From positions 248,001 through 312,000 of the forward strand of contig JAFCMP010000035.1 of assembly GCA_017506865.1 (NCBI GenBank): 64,000 nucleotides of DNA, in the 5' to 3' direction. This document shows, piece by piece, positions 43,725 through 56,700 of this stretch; within the stretch, counting starts at the first letter, position 1; each line of letters begins with the position of its first letter. Under the pieces are notes generated by a model, which was not told the DNA's origin, did no database searches, and saw only the letters and a list, made by a program, of their open reading frames with translations. The DNA comes from Tribonema minus. Taxonomy: Eukaryota; Sar; Xanthophyceae; Tribonematales; Tribonemataceae. A program made the position numbers and the translations under genes.

Positions 43725-45497
43725 GGTTGCTACTGTAGCGAGCCAACGCTGTAGATAGCAAGACGGCAGCAGCGGCAATGATACACGCACAAGCACACAC
43801 ACACACATTTTGAGGAACTTAATGGAAAGTGGAAAGACGCAAAAAGGCATGTATTGGTCGCCACAACATTTTAATTGTGGCAACACTTCAATTGGGGCAC
43901 ACGCAGCACTTCTCACCCCACGTCACACCTGCAATCTTGCAATTACTAGGCTGCAATCTGAAGAGGCAGTAGCTTTCAAATTGGCGTAGAACCCCATACA
44001 ATCGTTTGCCCAATTTCTGCTTTTGACGAAGTTCTGGACTTCCGCTTTGACGAGCTTGAACCGCGGCAAGTCACGGTGAAGTACGTGTGTCCAAATGGGA
44101 TTTATGTACGCAGGCTTTGACACAGTGCTAGATGATGGGGAGCAGTTTTCCCTGTGCTTCGCGACGCGACGCAGCAGACGAGCATCTGCTGCATGCCTCA
44201 TGCAAATCACATAGCAGTGACTGGAAATTTATGTTCAGTCTTTATTCAGTCGTAAACAAACGCTCACCTAAGCTACGAAGCTCACCGTGCTGTCGGATCG
44301 TCGATACTCATTCGTTCATCATGACATGCACTTGCACTTGAATTTGAACGTTTAGAGACTCGCCATTTTCGTGCTGCGGCGCGCGCAGAGGATAAGTGCC
44401 AGCACGACTGCCATCTTCCGCGGCCGAGGCCACCTGCGGCACTTCGCCTGTGCCCCCCTGCTGTGACTTCCTCAGGCCAGGCGTACACTATTTGCGGCAC
44501 ATCGCCTCTATCTGAGTCTTCAGGCTAGAGGCGTCGCAGGAGCGGCAGGCGAGCGTTGCTGAGTCTTTATCAGGCTAGAAGCGTCGCAAAAGCGGCAGGC
44601 GACGCTTGCGTAGCGCAGACAGCGCGTGACGATGCCGCAAACATGCCGCAACCGTGAATCGGAGGTAGGATCAGCAAGATTCCACAACCACCAGGAGGGG
44701 CTTTGCGCCCTCACATGTCGTTCTCGGCATGTGACACAGTGGAACATCGAGGGCTGCGGTGGCAGAAAGAGCACGCATTCGCATTCTCTTTGGAAGCCAA
44801 CGCTGCGCACAGTCCCGACAGACTTGCAACCAGGCACTGGAGGAGATACAAGTGTGCTGCATGTCACCTTGCCCCCTCTCATCAAATGACTATCTCACCA
44901 GCTTGCACACTTTCAGGCCCAAACCATTACGCAGGCAATCGGCAAAGCAATATCACCAGGTCGTTATTGAGATCAATAAGTGGGCGACACAATGTGATCA
45001 ACAGGTGAGTATTGATCCACGAAACTGTTTCACAGGTCCAATGAGTGCACAAGCCAATCAGCCGCCCTCTGCAAGGGCCTCCTTTGATGCCGATGCACAA
45101 GTACAATTGAGGCAGCTGTGCAAGTTGCTGCGCAGATACCACGTCGTGGACACATCATGTGATGATTGGTCGTAATCTTTTTTCTGCGGAAGCAACAAAC
45201 CATCCACCAGCACCACCACCAGATCAGCTGATGGGCAGCACAAGGCCTAACAATTGGACGCAACAGTGGGCAACCACTCAACAAGCTGCGCGGTGCGCAC
45301 AGCAGCCGCAAGCCACGTGCACAAGGCACCTGCAATCACAAATGAGATCTGCGGTAGAGCTTGGAGGCCACCGGCACTGGCACCAGCACTGCAGGCGGTC
45401 GTTCGCAGCGTGGCGTCGATGCCATCTCAGCATACAACGTAGAGTCACGCCACCGCCCCTTGGAGCGGCAGCAGCGGTGCGCGGCTGCTGCAGCGAA
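43725..45497. other. Intergenic region upstream of Derlin
   Basis: About 1.8 kb between the Derlin start and the stop of the next minus-strand gene. It should include the Derlin promoter. A 50-bp tandem duplication lies at about 44513-44612 (GAGTCTTxxxCAGGCTAGA, GCGTCGCA, AGCGGCAGGCGA). No supported gene was found. Confidence 0.5.
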
Positions 45498-48400
45498 CTA
45501 AAGGTACAAGTTGCGCCGCAGCAGGATCACAAAGGCGTCTCGCGTAGCCGTTGACTTGAACTCCAACTCCAGGATCCGGGCAGGGGACACGATCATGACC
45601 AGCCTGCGGCGCGCACGCGGAGCGAGTCGACATAGGATGTGAGTGACGCTTCAGAGCTTCATAGCATGATGGACTATGCACCTTCACAGCCCACAATACT
45701 TGCAGCTTGTGATGATGACAGCCCTCAACGGGCGTTCCCAGCTCGCATCAGGTTGCTGTCGCCTCTGTCTTTTTCTCGTGTGACGCCGCAGGCGGACACG
45801 CCCCCGGCACGCACAGTGCAGATGGCAGGCGTGAAGGCCCTGCCTCGACACGCCGAGGTGCGCCGCCCTTAGGGTTAGGGTTAGGGATAGGGGACAGGCG
45901 CTCCCGCTGCTCAGCGGCATGGGGGCCTCGGCGGCTTCTCCGATCCACCGAAGCCCTGCACAGCACGTACGATGCAGCATTCACGCTGGTGCGATTGATG
46001 GCGCATCTGCTCCAGTCGGCATCGCGCTGGGTTGCTGCATGACATTCACACGACCGCCCGCAAAGCTCTTGTCACCGCCCCAGCGCTCGACTTTAGCGCG
46101 GGGAACGCTCCCACTCGCACAGCACGCCACTCGCGAGCCTGGCAGCGCTCGTGCGCGCCTCTGCGGGAAAAAAACGGAATCCCCGACCAGCGCGCTCTCG
46201 GCACTGCTCAGTGTCGCACCAGCACTCCACAGACTAAAGTAGAAAAATTGGCGTGCACGCGCCGTCACCTGTCGTCCGAAAAGCTCGTGCGCGCCGTCGT
46301 GAGCGTCTTGACGGCGGTGACGTCGGCGAGCGCGACCTTCCTGCCGCCGCGGCCCATCCCCTTGGACGGCCCCCACTGGACGCGCAGCGAGCTCCAGTTC
46401 AGCTGCCCGGCCCTCGCGGCCTCTGCGCGCGCACGAGCGAGCGCAGCGCAGGCATCAGTGCTCAGCGTCAGCGGCGCAGGCATCAGTGCTCAGCGCGTCA
46501 GTGTGGCAGGGCACGCGCGGCATGCCTTCGCTGGGAATGTGCGCGCGTGTTGAGGTCGCATGATGCGACGCAGTGTCCGGTGCAGATGCGATGATCGGGC
46601 GTGAGAGAGGCCGCTCTGGCTTTGACGACGAGCGCGGTGCGTTGGCGGCACTGGGTAGAGGCGAGCGCTTCAGCAGGGGCCGCAAACGCATCACATGATA
46701 CCCCCCCCCAATCGGCCCCTACACTCATCCCGAGAGGTGAGCTCTGGCACCGAAGCGCAGCGCGGGCGACCGTCGTACGCACCGAGCAGCGTCGACGCAT
46801 CGCGCCCAAGCGACTTCTTGACGGTGAGGCGCAGGGGCACCGTGCGCGCATGCCCCGTGATTCGCGCGTGCTTGACGGCCTCGGCGCCGCTGCCGAAGAG
46901 CGCTGCCAGCAGCGCGTCCGTGGCGGCGGCGGCGGCGGCGCGCCGCGCAGCGACCGCGCCCGCCGCCGCTGCCGCCGCGGCGTCGTCGCCGCCGTCGCCG
47001 CCGCCGTCGCCGTCGCCGGCGTCCTATACGCATGCGGGGGAGGCGGTCGCAGCGAGCTCGTCAGCAGCAGGAACAGGATTGGCATGACGACATGCTTTCA
47101 ACAATGCGGGTCGGCAGGCGGTTGTCAACTGCTGGGATTGAGAAGCAGATGCAGCCGGCGTAGTGGGCTCGTGCGCTCGTCGCAGCCGCATCTACGCCGG
47201 GTGACAATCATTGCTGCCGGCTCATGGGGTGTCCGCAGCGGCGTCCATGCCGATAGTCTCGCCTCAGCACCACCGCAGCGACGTGCGTCGCAACTTGCCG
47301 CCATTGCCACAAAACGCACGCAATGGCAATCCGAGAGATGCTCGCCGTCTCTGCACGAGGCGCTCCTCCCGACGCGTGCAACTGAGGGTCCCCACCACGC
47401 ACTGCCCACATGCCGCAATCGCGCCGCTGCTTGCACCGCGGCGAAGCAAAGCCGAGCCTCACTCACCGAGGCGGCGTCGTCATCGGCGCCGTTTTCGGCG
47501 CTCCCCGCAGAGGCAGGCGCCGGCGCGACGGGCGCCTCGGCAGCGAACGGCCGCTTGCGCGCAGCTGCCGCCGCGTCCGCCGCCAGCGGCGACGACGTGA
47601 GCGCCGCGAACTGCGGCGGCACGGAGTCGGGGGAGCCGACAGCGGTGTCGTCGTCGTCTGCCGCGGCCATCAGCGCCGCCAGCGCCTTGTGCTTGGCGGA
47701 GGGCGCGGCGTCTGCGCGGAAGCGCCGCGGAGGTACGCACGCATAGAGGTCGGTGAGGGTGAGAAATGACTGTGTGATTGAGCGCTGCTGGAGCGTGAGC
47801 TGGGGATGGAGGGGGGGGGGGGAGGCAGGGGATATGTGCCCGTGTGCAGCAACGGCGCGGTTCGCACATGCGCAGCGAGTGCGTGTGCATCTTGGGGAGG
47901 CTGCACGGGGAGGTGGGCAGATGCGAGTGCGATTGCCGGCCTGAGGCCCCGTTGCTGCTTGCATGACCGCAAATCTTCAATCTGTCTGCACGCAGCGGTC
48001 GGTGTGCGCGGCAGCAGCCCCGCTGGCAGCATGCAGCAGAGCCACGCTGTATCGACCTTGCTCATTGCGAATTACTACTGCCTGTGTCCAACGGCAGTGG
48101 CAACATCAGCACGTTGCAGCCTGCAGCTGAAGAGGGAGTGTGCGGTACAGATGATTCTACGCATAGATGAAGGAGTGCATGCGAGGTACTTCTCGCGCCG
48201 TTTGCGGTTGAACACCCGCTGTGCCTCGCAACCGCCTCCGCTCACTCCCTCAGCCTTGTTTGCCTAAACATGTGTGAACCAGAAATTGATCACCAGATAT
48301 GAACACAAATCAGCACCTTCCCAACCAACAGATGCCTTCGAAAGAGTGTCTCAGTACCGAAGCGGCCAGAACACCACCACACACACACATCGCCTTCGGC

Positions 48401-50393
48401 GACCCTCGCAGCGCTCACCTGCGCCGGAGGCACGACCGGCGGCGCCCTGCAGCCGGCCCATGGCGCTGGGAGCAACTTCAAGCTCGTCTTCGTCAACTTC
48501 AAACGCGCTGTCGCCGCCGTCGCTCATCGACTCGTCCAGGGGGCCGCGGACGTCCATGAGGGGGTTGATCGACACGCCCGACGGGGAGTCGGGGGCGGCG
48601 CGCCAATCCGCCTCCTGCACGGGCCAGCGACACGCGCGTGTGAAATAAGGGTCGTGGCTTGTAAAGTTCAAGTCTGTATGACAGCACCAGTGCGGCGATC
48701 ACGATTGGTCGGCATCACGGACGTCAGCGTGCAGGGTGTGCTGCTGACGCTGACGGTGTCGCGGGCTGCCGCTTCACGGCGGACGCAGGCGCCCCTGGGT
48801 CTTGCATACGTGTCAAGAGCCCGTTGAAGTCGCAGATCCTCACCCTTACCCTGACTCCGACGTGCACTGCTCCACGCAATATTTTGTTGAGGTTGATGAT
48901 GAGGTTGGCACAAAGCAACTTTAAGTTGCTCTGGTGTAACGACAACACACCCCGCAAGCTTCACACCGGGTTGGTGCCCTGTGCGGACCATGCAGAGGCA
49001 CACCCCCACTGTTCTGGCGCCCCACATGTCCTCCTACCGGAGTCAAGGGACTCGTGCAATGCCCCCCCCCCCCCCTCCGCCATGCTTTCACTGACAGAAG
49101 CAGAGCGCAGCATCTCCGCGACTCACATCCAGCGCGCCCACCACGGGCCCGCTGCCCCCCACCCCCCCCACCCCCTCGCCCCCGCCGCCGCCGCCGCTGC
49201 CGCCGGCGCTGGCGGGCCTGCTGCGGTGGCCGCTGGCGCTCGTCCGCGCGCTGCCGCCGCCGCTGCGCCTGCCACTGCTGTCAAGCGCCTTGGATGAGGG
49301 CGTCCGCATCCCCATCGACCTGCGTTGACGCAGCAGAAGTGGCGCATAGGCAATCAGCGGTCGACGTGCAAGAAGGCACCGGATGTGAGACACCGCGGCG
49401 GGCGCGTCACCGCGAGCGCGCGCTGCGGTCATCGCGCGTGCGAAGTGCGGCCGCGCACGAGCCGCCGCGCGCGTCGGCGAGACGAGCATGCGCTTGCTGT
49501 TGCCATGGCCTGGCGCCAGCAAGTCAGCCTACACATGAAGGCTGAGCCTTCAACGAAGTAGAGGCTGACAATTATATAGATAAAGTTGCACAGGCGCATT
49601 GAAGTTGCGCGCAGCCCCCCCCCCCCCCCCCCCCCCCCCCTCCCCCCCCCGCGTGCTCACGGTATCATGTCACCCCTGTTGCACCGCATCAAGCGTGCAG
49701 TCGGCGGGTCACCGGCCATCATCAACGAGTGCTTTGCGGACGCTCGTGCGCGTAATTGCACTTGAGACGAGCTCATACGCCAAGCGGGGGCACCGGCGCA
49801 CGGGCTTGGCATGGTGCACGCGGTTTGCAGTCCCCGCGCTCTGCGCAGCTCGGTGTTATCCCAGCAACACATACAGAACATACAGTAATGAGTGCTGACC
49901 CAGGAATAATCATGAGATCAGCACGAATGGGTATAGATAAAAGGCGGCCAGAGCAGCTACTATTACTGCTTGTACTGTCTGCGGGGAGTGGGCTCCTTGG
50001 AAAGCGTCTCGCGCACCACCACGAGCTCTAAGTCTACTTCAAGTTGATACTTCAGGTGCATCCTCGCACACCCAGCTCACCCGCGCAGCGACCTGAGCGC
50101 GCTCATGCTGCGGCCGCGGCTGAGCGCGCTGAACGGCGTCAGGCGGTCAAACTGCGACAGGTCCGCCGCCTCGCTGCCGTTGGTGGCGAACGACGGTCTG
50201 TCGGCCATCGCGGCCGCGGTCGCGTCCTCGGCGGTGGCGCCCTGCATGGCGGCCGCCGCCGCCGCCGCCGCCATCTCCATGGACCGCTGCGCGCAAGTGG
50301 CGGCAGCAGCAGCAGCAGCAGCGCGGTCAGCAGCAGCAGCAGCAGCGGTCAGCAGCAGCTGCAGCAGTGGGCAGCAGTAGCAGCAGCAGCAGT

Positions 50394-50425
<32 letters not shown>

Positions 50426-52334
50426 CCGGTCAGCAGGCAGATGGCGTTGTGGTCAGAGAAACTGCGCATGCGGCATGACTCCGCGCATCCTCCCCGTGCT
50501 GCGCCCTCGCACTACCCTGCGGCACCACAGATAAGTGATGTGCGAACGCAGTAACCCGCCACGTAATCGCTGCGTGCATGCACGCGTCCCTGCGTGCGTC
50601 AGCGTTCCATGAGGCACAAACAGCGCAGCTGCGGCAGCGCGTGTGCACCCCCGCACGCGCACGCCACGCACCTCCACCGAGCGCCGCGCGTTGCTGAGCG
50701 CCGCCGTGGCCTCCTCCAGCGACGCGCGCGACGGCTGCCTGCCGCTGCCGCTGCCGCCGCCGCGGTCCGCGCGCGCGAGCACGGAGTGCAGCGACGACCC
50801 CCTGCGCAGCCTGCCGCCCTTCCCTAGGTATGCCCTGGCGGCGGCGAGCGACGACGCAGCGCGGCGCGTGGGGGAGGCTGTGGCAGCAGCGCTGTTGTCG
50901 GCGGCAGCAGCGCTGTCGTCGGCGGCGGCAGCGGCGGCGGCGGTGGCGGCGGCGGCAGGACAGGGCTCTTGATCAACGTCTGTGAGGGCTTCCTCGGAGA
51001 CAGTGCTGACGGGTTCGTCAGGTGGGGCTGCAAGCGAGGGGGGGGTGGACGGCAGTGAGATGGTGGTGTCAGCGTTCCGAGCTGCTGCGTGGGCGTGACG
51101 TGACGGAGGGGCCAGAGCCGTGCTTCCGAAGCAGATGTGCTTGTGATGTGTGTGCTTGGACATAGGTGTGAGTGACGGCAGCGCTTGTGGTGCGAGGGAC
51201 GAGACACTCGCACTGGGGCTTCGAAGAGGGTGACGGCGCCGGTGCGCCGCAAGTGCCGCAGCAGCATTGTACATCGAGGCTACAGCCTGTGGCACCGCCT
51301 TGGTAGAGGGGCAACGACAGCGGCGGCACCCGCGGGCACATCACACCGACGATGGCACGCCCAGGACACGGGGCGAGGCGCAAGCGCTCGTCAACAGCAC
51401 GCCGTACGGGCCTCTGCATGCTCAATGAGCAGAGTGACTCGCAAAAGGCGTGCCTGCCTCAGCCTACTGTCACCGGTGGTAGCTTCGACCTTTGCTGGCT
51501 GTCTATTGGTGGGAAAGTGAGCTGCAGGTGGACTTTGGGCGAGCGCATCGTACGCGCATGTACGCAGCACTAAACATTATGCGCATAAGCCATGCCAAGC
51601 AACGACAGACACACTCCTCTCACGCGCACGCACCTGCTGCCGCCATGGCTGCCTCTATCACGCGCGCCTCCGCAGCCTCCATCTGAAAGAAACGCGACGG
51701 CGGTGCGGGGCAACACGTGAGTCATGCATCGGCTGGCACGGTTTTTGATGATTCACTGTTGATGCTGGCGGCGCTCAGCAATGCTGGTGACGTCCCCCGC
51801 CGTGCCATGCATCTGGCGTACAAGCTGACATGACAAGGCAGCAGCCGCAAGACATCAAGTGCTAGTGAATTGCAGTCGCTTGCAGCAATGGCAGGGGATG
51901 CTGCATCGACAGCACCAGCCAGTGGACACCACCCAGATGGTTTCTGACTCTAACCCTACGCAGACCCTATGCCGCCTGCACGTTCAAGCCAAACGGTGAA
52001 AACAGCGATGTCCAGTGGGATCAGGGGTTGAACTTCAACTTCAGCTGCAGGAAAGGTTGACTGCAACGCCAACCCCCCCTTTTTCCTCCACGCAAACCCT
52101 CTAGGTAACTACTGGCAGTCTCACAGCTGAACCAGAGCTGCCTGAGAGCACGAAAGCACACGCTGCTGCCGAGCTGTCCAGCGGCCAGCGCCGGCAGTCG
52201 CCGACAGTTTCATTTCAGTTACAAACAGTTACCTCGAGCTGCGCGGCCTGCACGGCTTCGGCGGCCCTCTCCTCCTCCGCCTCCTGGTACAGAATGACGG
52301 CCCGTATGCCCAGCGTCACGAGGTGCGCGTGCGC
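45498..52334 (-). CDS. Unidentified Ala/Ser/Gly-rich protein, possible PH-like C-terminus, 5' end uncertain
   Basis: Ten exons on the minus strand: 52334-52233, 51682-51634, 50823-50672, 50286-50081, 49319-49127, 48614-48419, 47711-47467, 47023-46783, 46422-46269, 45603-45498; all phases agree (548 codons with stop). An ATG 9 bases before the first exon or at 52475 could be the start, but the TTGCAG there also looks like an acceptor, so more exons may lie upstream. The N-terminus is Glu/Ala-rich and probably coiled coil (LYQEAEEERAAEAVQAAQLE). The middle is low-complexity Ser/Arg/Ala/Gly with an acidic patch (FEVDEDELEV). The last 90 residues are ordered: a hydrophobic-basic run (VPLRLTVKKSLG), WSSLRVQWGPSKG, LADVTAVKT, then ILELEFKSTATRDAFVILLR and a stop. 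That succession of strands and a final helix is PH-like, an inference only. A membrane-associated or scaffold protein is possible; no enzyme motif was seen. Confidence 0.6.
45869..45892. repeat. Telomere-type TTAGGG tract in intron
   Basis: Three perfect TTAGGG units and one ATAGGG variant lie in the last intron of the unidentified Ala/Ser-rich gene. Confidence 0.9.
50305..50432. repeat. CAG/AGC trinucleotide tracts in intron
   Basis: Several blocks of (CAG)n/(AGC)n interrupted by CGGTCAGC or CAGTGGGCAG fill the intron between the 50286 and 50672 exon edges. The block (AGC)nGGTCAGC is itself repeated, suggesting local duplication of a microsatellite. Confidence 0.85.
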
Positions 52335-53722
52335 CTGCAACATTGCGCATTGCAAATACGGAGGCGCACGTGAGAGCGCAAGTGTAGATTTAGAGAGGCT
52401 GCCCGAAGAGGCGACGGCACTCCCCAAATGAGAGGGCACCGGGTGGTTGAACATTGTATCAATGCTCACTGTCACACGCAGGCAAGAGGGCCTGCAAGCA
52501 GTTTATCGGAGCACCACAATGCGGTGCATTCGCCAGCAGTTGATCGGAAGCGTCATCGGGGCGCTAAGGTACAGCGGCCGACGACTGCAGGACCGATGAC
52601 TTCGGCAAAGAGTGAGGCATGGGGCAGTGCCATGCCGGATGCGTTTGCAACAGTCCCGGTGCACGCCATACATACCGTATGCTGCATCACACGACGACGC
52701 ACACTGTGCGGGAGGCGCATTCACTGCGCAGCTGCGCGTCATATATCGGGCGTGCTGCACTTTCGCGGTACAGTGCAGCAGCAGTTTCGCGCGGGAATCG
52801 CATATGGGGCACAGGGTGCGCGCCGTCGCCGCCCGCACCGCCTCATCGCAACGCAAAACAACGCAACGCAAAAACACCGCAGGCACCGCTCGCAGCGCGC
52901 GCCAGCATGAGGGGCGCACGCCACGCTCACACAAGCACCACGCGTACGCACCTGCGCGCGTTTGACCCGGTGGGAGCGCGAAGGGAGCGGCGGCCCCCGC
53001 GACGCCGCGCCTGCAGGGGCGCGAGCAGCGCATGCAGCAGCGCTCAGCAGTTTAAATGCTCGGTCCGTTTCGATGAACAGTGAGTGTGCAACAGCCGCCG
53101 CCGGAGGTCCGATGGGGCATCTCGGATCGCTGCAATGAGGGCGGCGGCGCTGGATTGAGCGCTGCCGCCACCTGCTGCGCATGTCTGGTGGGGCGGAGCG
53201 CTGGCGCACGCGCACTGCGCAGGTCGGGAGGGTGGCAGCTGCGCCTGCCAACCCCCAATTGTTCAAAGAATTGGCCGCAAGGGTTGAAGTCTCCACAAAG
53301 CCGTCACGATTGGCAGCCGGGCGGGCTTCGGTTCGGCTCGAAGAATAGTGAGTGCGTACAATGGTCTGACGGGGCATATTGCGCGGCTGCAATGAGGGCG
53401 GCGGCGCTGGATCGAGCGGCGCCGCTGCCGCCACTGCGCGTATCTGGTGGTGCGGAGCGCTGGCTGGCATCCGCGCTGCGCGCGTTGAGAGTGTCACAGC
53501 TGCTTCTGAGCCAGCTCTCAATCCTTACAGTTGTCACAAAAGTTGAAGTTGCCACAAGGTCGTCACAACTGGTAGCTGGTTAGGCTGCACGTGTCTACTG
53601 GAGAAATGTGTTCCGCGCTGGCGCATGAGGCGCTGGATGCGGCAGTGTCCTCTCTCGAGCAACGAGTAGGCTGGGGCTGGATGAGCCAGTCCAAACGCGT
53701 ACAACACCAAGAGCGACGTGCA
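52335..53722. other. Region between two minus-strand genes, with ~250-bp tandem duplication
   Basis: No exon was assigned here, although missing 5' exons of the downstream gene could lie in it. Two units, about 53080-53346 and 53347-53580, share TGCAATGAGGGCGGCGGCGC, TGGTG(G/C)GGCGGAGCGCTGG-like text and AAG(G/T)TTGAAGT before CCACAA(A/G)G and GTCAC. Confidence 0.65.
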
Positions 53723-56700
53723 CTTTTACATGCTGAAGTACATGAAAGCCTGCGAGCAGTCATACCAGGGTGCATCTGCCATTGGCTTCAGGGCCTTGTT
53801 GAGCATCAGCGCGTCTATCTCCGCAGTGCTCGGCGTTGCCAGCCAGCAGAGCCCATCGACTGCGTGCCCGTGCGCTCACCTGTGTCCTATACCGCTGTGT
53901 CAGTGCTTGTGGTTCTCGGCCAGCAGAGGCAATCCATTGCATGCCACGTCAACCTCTCGTTATCTATCGACGCCGACCGCAGAGATAAAATTGCAGCACG
54001 CACCTGCTTGTGCGGCGCGTGCGGGGGAGAGACCCAGTCCATTCAGGTTGTACTGCAGTTGACTGCTGCTGAGCGCTGAGACGTGGCCCCCGTGCTGTTT
54101 CCGCTCGCCAAACACCTGCGCGCGATAACGCACGCAGTCTCGCCCGTCAGCACGAGTCAGATCCGCAGAGGCATCAATCGACCATGCTGCAACCGCGTCG
54201 GAGCCATCTGCCGCGACAGATGCGGCGTTGAATTGTTGACGCGGGACCTTGACAGAGAACCAGTAGTGACGAGGCCTTTGCAGCCGTTGACAAGGTAGCC
54301 AAGCTCGCTGACCTCGGTGCATGGATGGGCTGATGTATGTATGTATGTATTGTATAGGAGGGGGGTGTGCTACACGCCGCTGGCTGTGCGTCAGTCCGCG
54401 CCGCAAGCTTCGCGGCCGCCGCTCGCGTCCTGCCGCCATCTGGCTGGCGGTTTTGACAGAATTTGACATGCAAAATGCGCGCTGACGTATCCCGCGGGCC
54501 CTCAACCAGACCGCCGCTGAGCAGACCGCTTCTGAGCACAAAACCACGTTAATAGCCCACTGCGCCATCCTGACATGACAATTGTTGCTCGGCGCACTGG
54601 CACATGCCTGGGTGCGCGTCTCTGGGTGCACGCGTGTGCTTTCTGGTCCAGCCGCGGACACGCCGACACCCAGGCCATCATCATGATCACCACTAAATGG
54701 CCATCACTGTCATTTAGCTCGGCGTATGCTGACACGGCCAGCCTAACCGGCACCCTAACCCTCACCCTAACCCTAAATGCTGTGCGCGGTCATACTGTAT
54801 GCTTCAAGGAGAACGACTTGAGGGGTTTCGTGAGCAGAGAATGGTTTTCTACCTGAAGCAGCAGCGCACCAGCGCCGCATGCACATATTTCATTGGTGCC
54901 ATCCTGGCCCTCCCTGTCCATCTCTAGGCCGCCTTTTGCCATCAGGTGCTGCAGCAGCCCAGGCAGACGCGAAAAACAGGCAGCAGCGGCAGCAGTGTCA
55001 GCGGCAGCAGCAGCAGTAGCGCAGGGCAGCAGACAAACACTGTCAACACATAGAGATGCAGGGTGCATTTTGCACAGAAGCATGGGCTGTTCTGATGGAG
55101 CGGCACGTCACCCGCTGCTGCCGCTCGTCACTGACTTCAAGTGGACGGCGATCTGGCGCCGTCCACGTCGCAGTGGACTCGGCTCGCACTGTTCAGCATT
55201 TTGCTGAGCAATGATGACAAAACCAATTCACGCCGTGAGTGCACGCCGTCCTGCTCACGCGATAGAGTCAGGCAACAACTCCGCAAGATGCACGCGCATT
55301 GCGGCATGCCCACAGGACCCTGTCGGAAAGCAACGCCGCGACGCACGCACGCGGCTGACGCGCAGACCGGCGCTGCGCGGTGCACGCGCCGCTGTCGGGC
55401 GCTGACGCATGCTGACGACGATCGCCGCCGCAGGCACTTGCACACGTCCAGCTCCAGCGTCGCAGCGGCAGAGGCAAGGCCGCGGCAGCTCAATACATGA
55501 CACAGAGAGAGAGCCGCGTTTCACCGCGCCAACAGCTTTACATAAGGATGCTGCTGCTGCTGCTGCTGCCAAAAGCGCATGCGTCGTGTCGCGTACGCAC
55601 ACACACCTCAACCCTCCTCCATTATCTATCTCCAATGCTAACCCTAGTCTACGCGCTTCAGGACTCACCGGGTGCCACCGGTTCTCGAAGTCGACGGCCC
55701 TCATGCAGTGCTGGCACACTGCGGCGGCACACATGGCGCAATCGGGCGGCGGTGTGCGCATAGTCAGACATGAATTCGTGGATGCACGCGGCGATGACCA
55801 AGGGAGCACAGCGGCGCGCACGTATGTGCCTATGAGCGTGCAGTGGCGCCGATGTTTGTAAGAGCAGAACGCTGATGCCAGTACCCCGGGACGGCGGCGC
55901 CGGGTGCGCCAAACCAAACTCTAACAGGGGGCACGGCACACCCACGCGGACAGTGGCAATCGTATATACACAAGCATACATACATACTCTATGGCATGTA
56001 GGTACGCTGTGCCGTCGCGCGCGCGCCGGTCGCCGCAGCGGCAGAACGCGCCCGAGTGTGAGGGCAGGCCCTAGGGTTAGGGTTAGCCTTGGGCGCGCGC
56101 CGGAGCGACTGCGACGGGCGGTCACCAGAGCTCGACCGCATGTTGCACGCGTGCTGTGGGAGTGGCGTCGCCCGCGCGCGTGCGCTCAGCGGACGGGCCA
56201 AGACCCCCTTCCCCCCCCCAACGCTAACCCTAGCTCTTCCGCCTCAGCCTTGCGGAGAGCACGCTGCGCAGCTGCAGCTGACTTGCGCAACTGCCTACGG
56301 ACGCGTCGTTTGCGTTCTGCATGTGTATGCCCGTCATTGACCGTACGGGCGGGGCCCGCACTAGTTGGAATGATCACGCGCAATCGCTGCAGGCCGCCAG
56401 CTCTGCCCAGGAGCAACAGCGCCCCTCCCCCTCCCCCTCCCCCACGCAAAACGCCCCCTCCCCCCCCCCCCCCGGCGCCCCGGCCTTTGCGAGTGACGCC
56501 GTAGTGCTCGCGTGCACGCGGCGCGCGCGCGCATGGATTTGATTGCAACAGCATACTTCAAGTACTTTGCAAGGAGAGATCAGACTTCCAGTCCAACTGC
56601 TGTCGATAGCATCGTTTTCTGTCGAGTCGTCGAGAGAAGTGCGGCGACCATGTACCTGTCGCCAGCCGCAGAATGGAGGGGTGGGACGCCGGCGCGTGGC

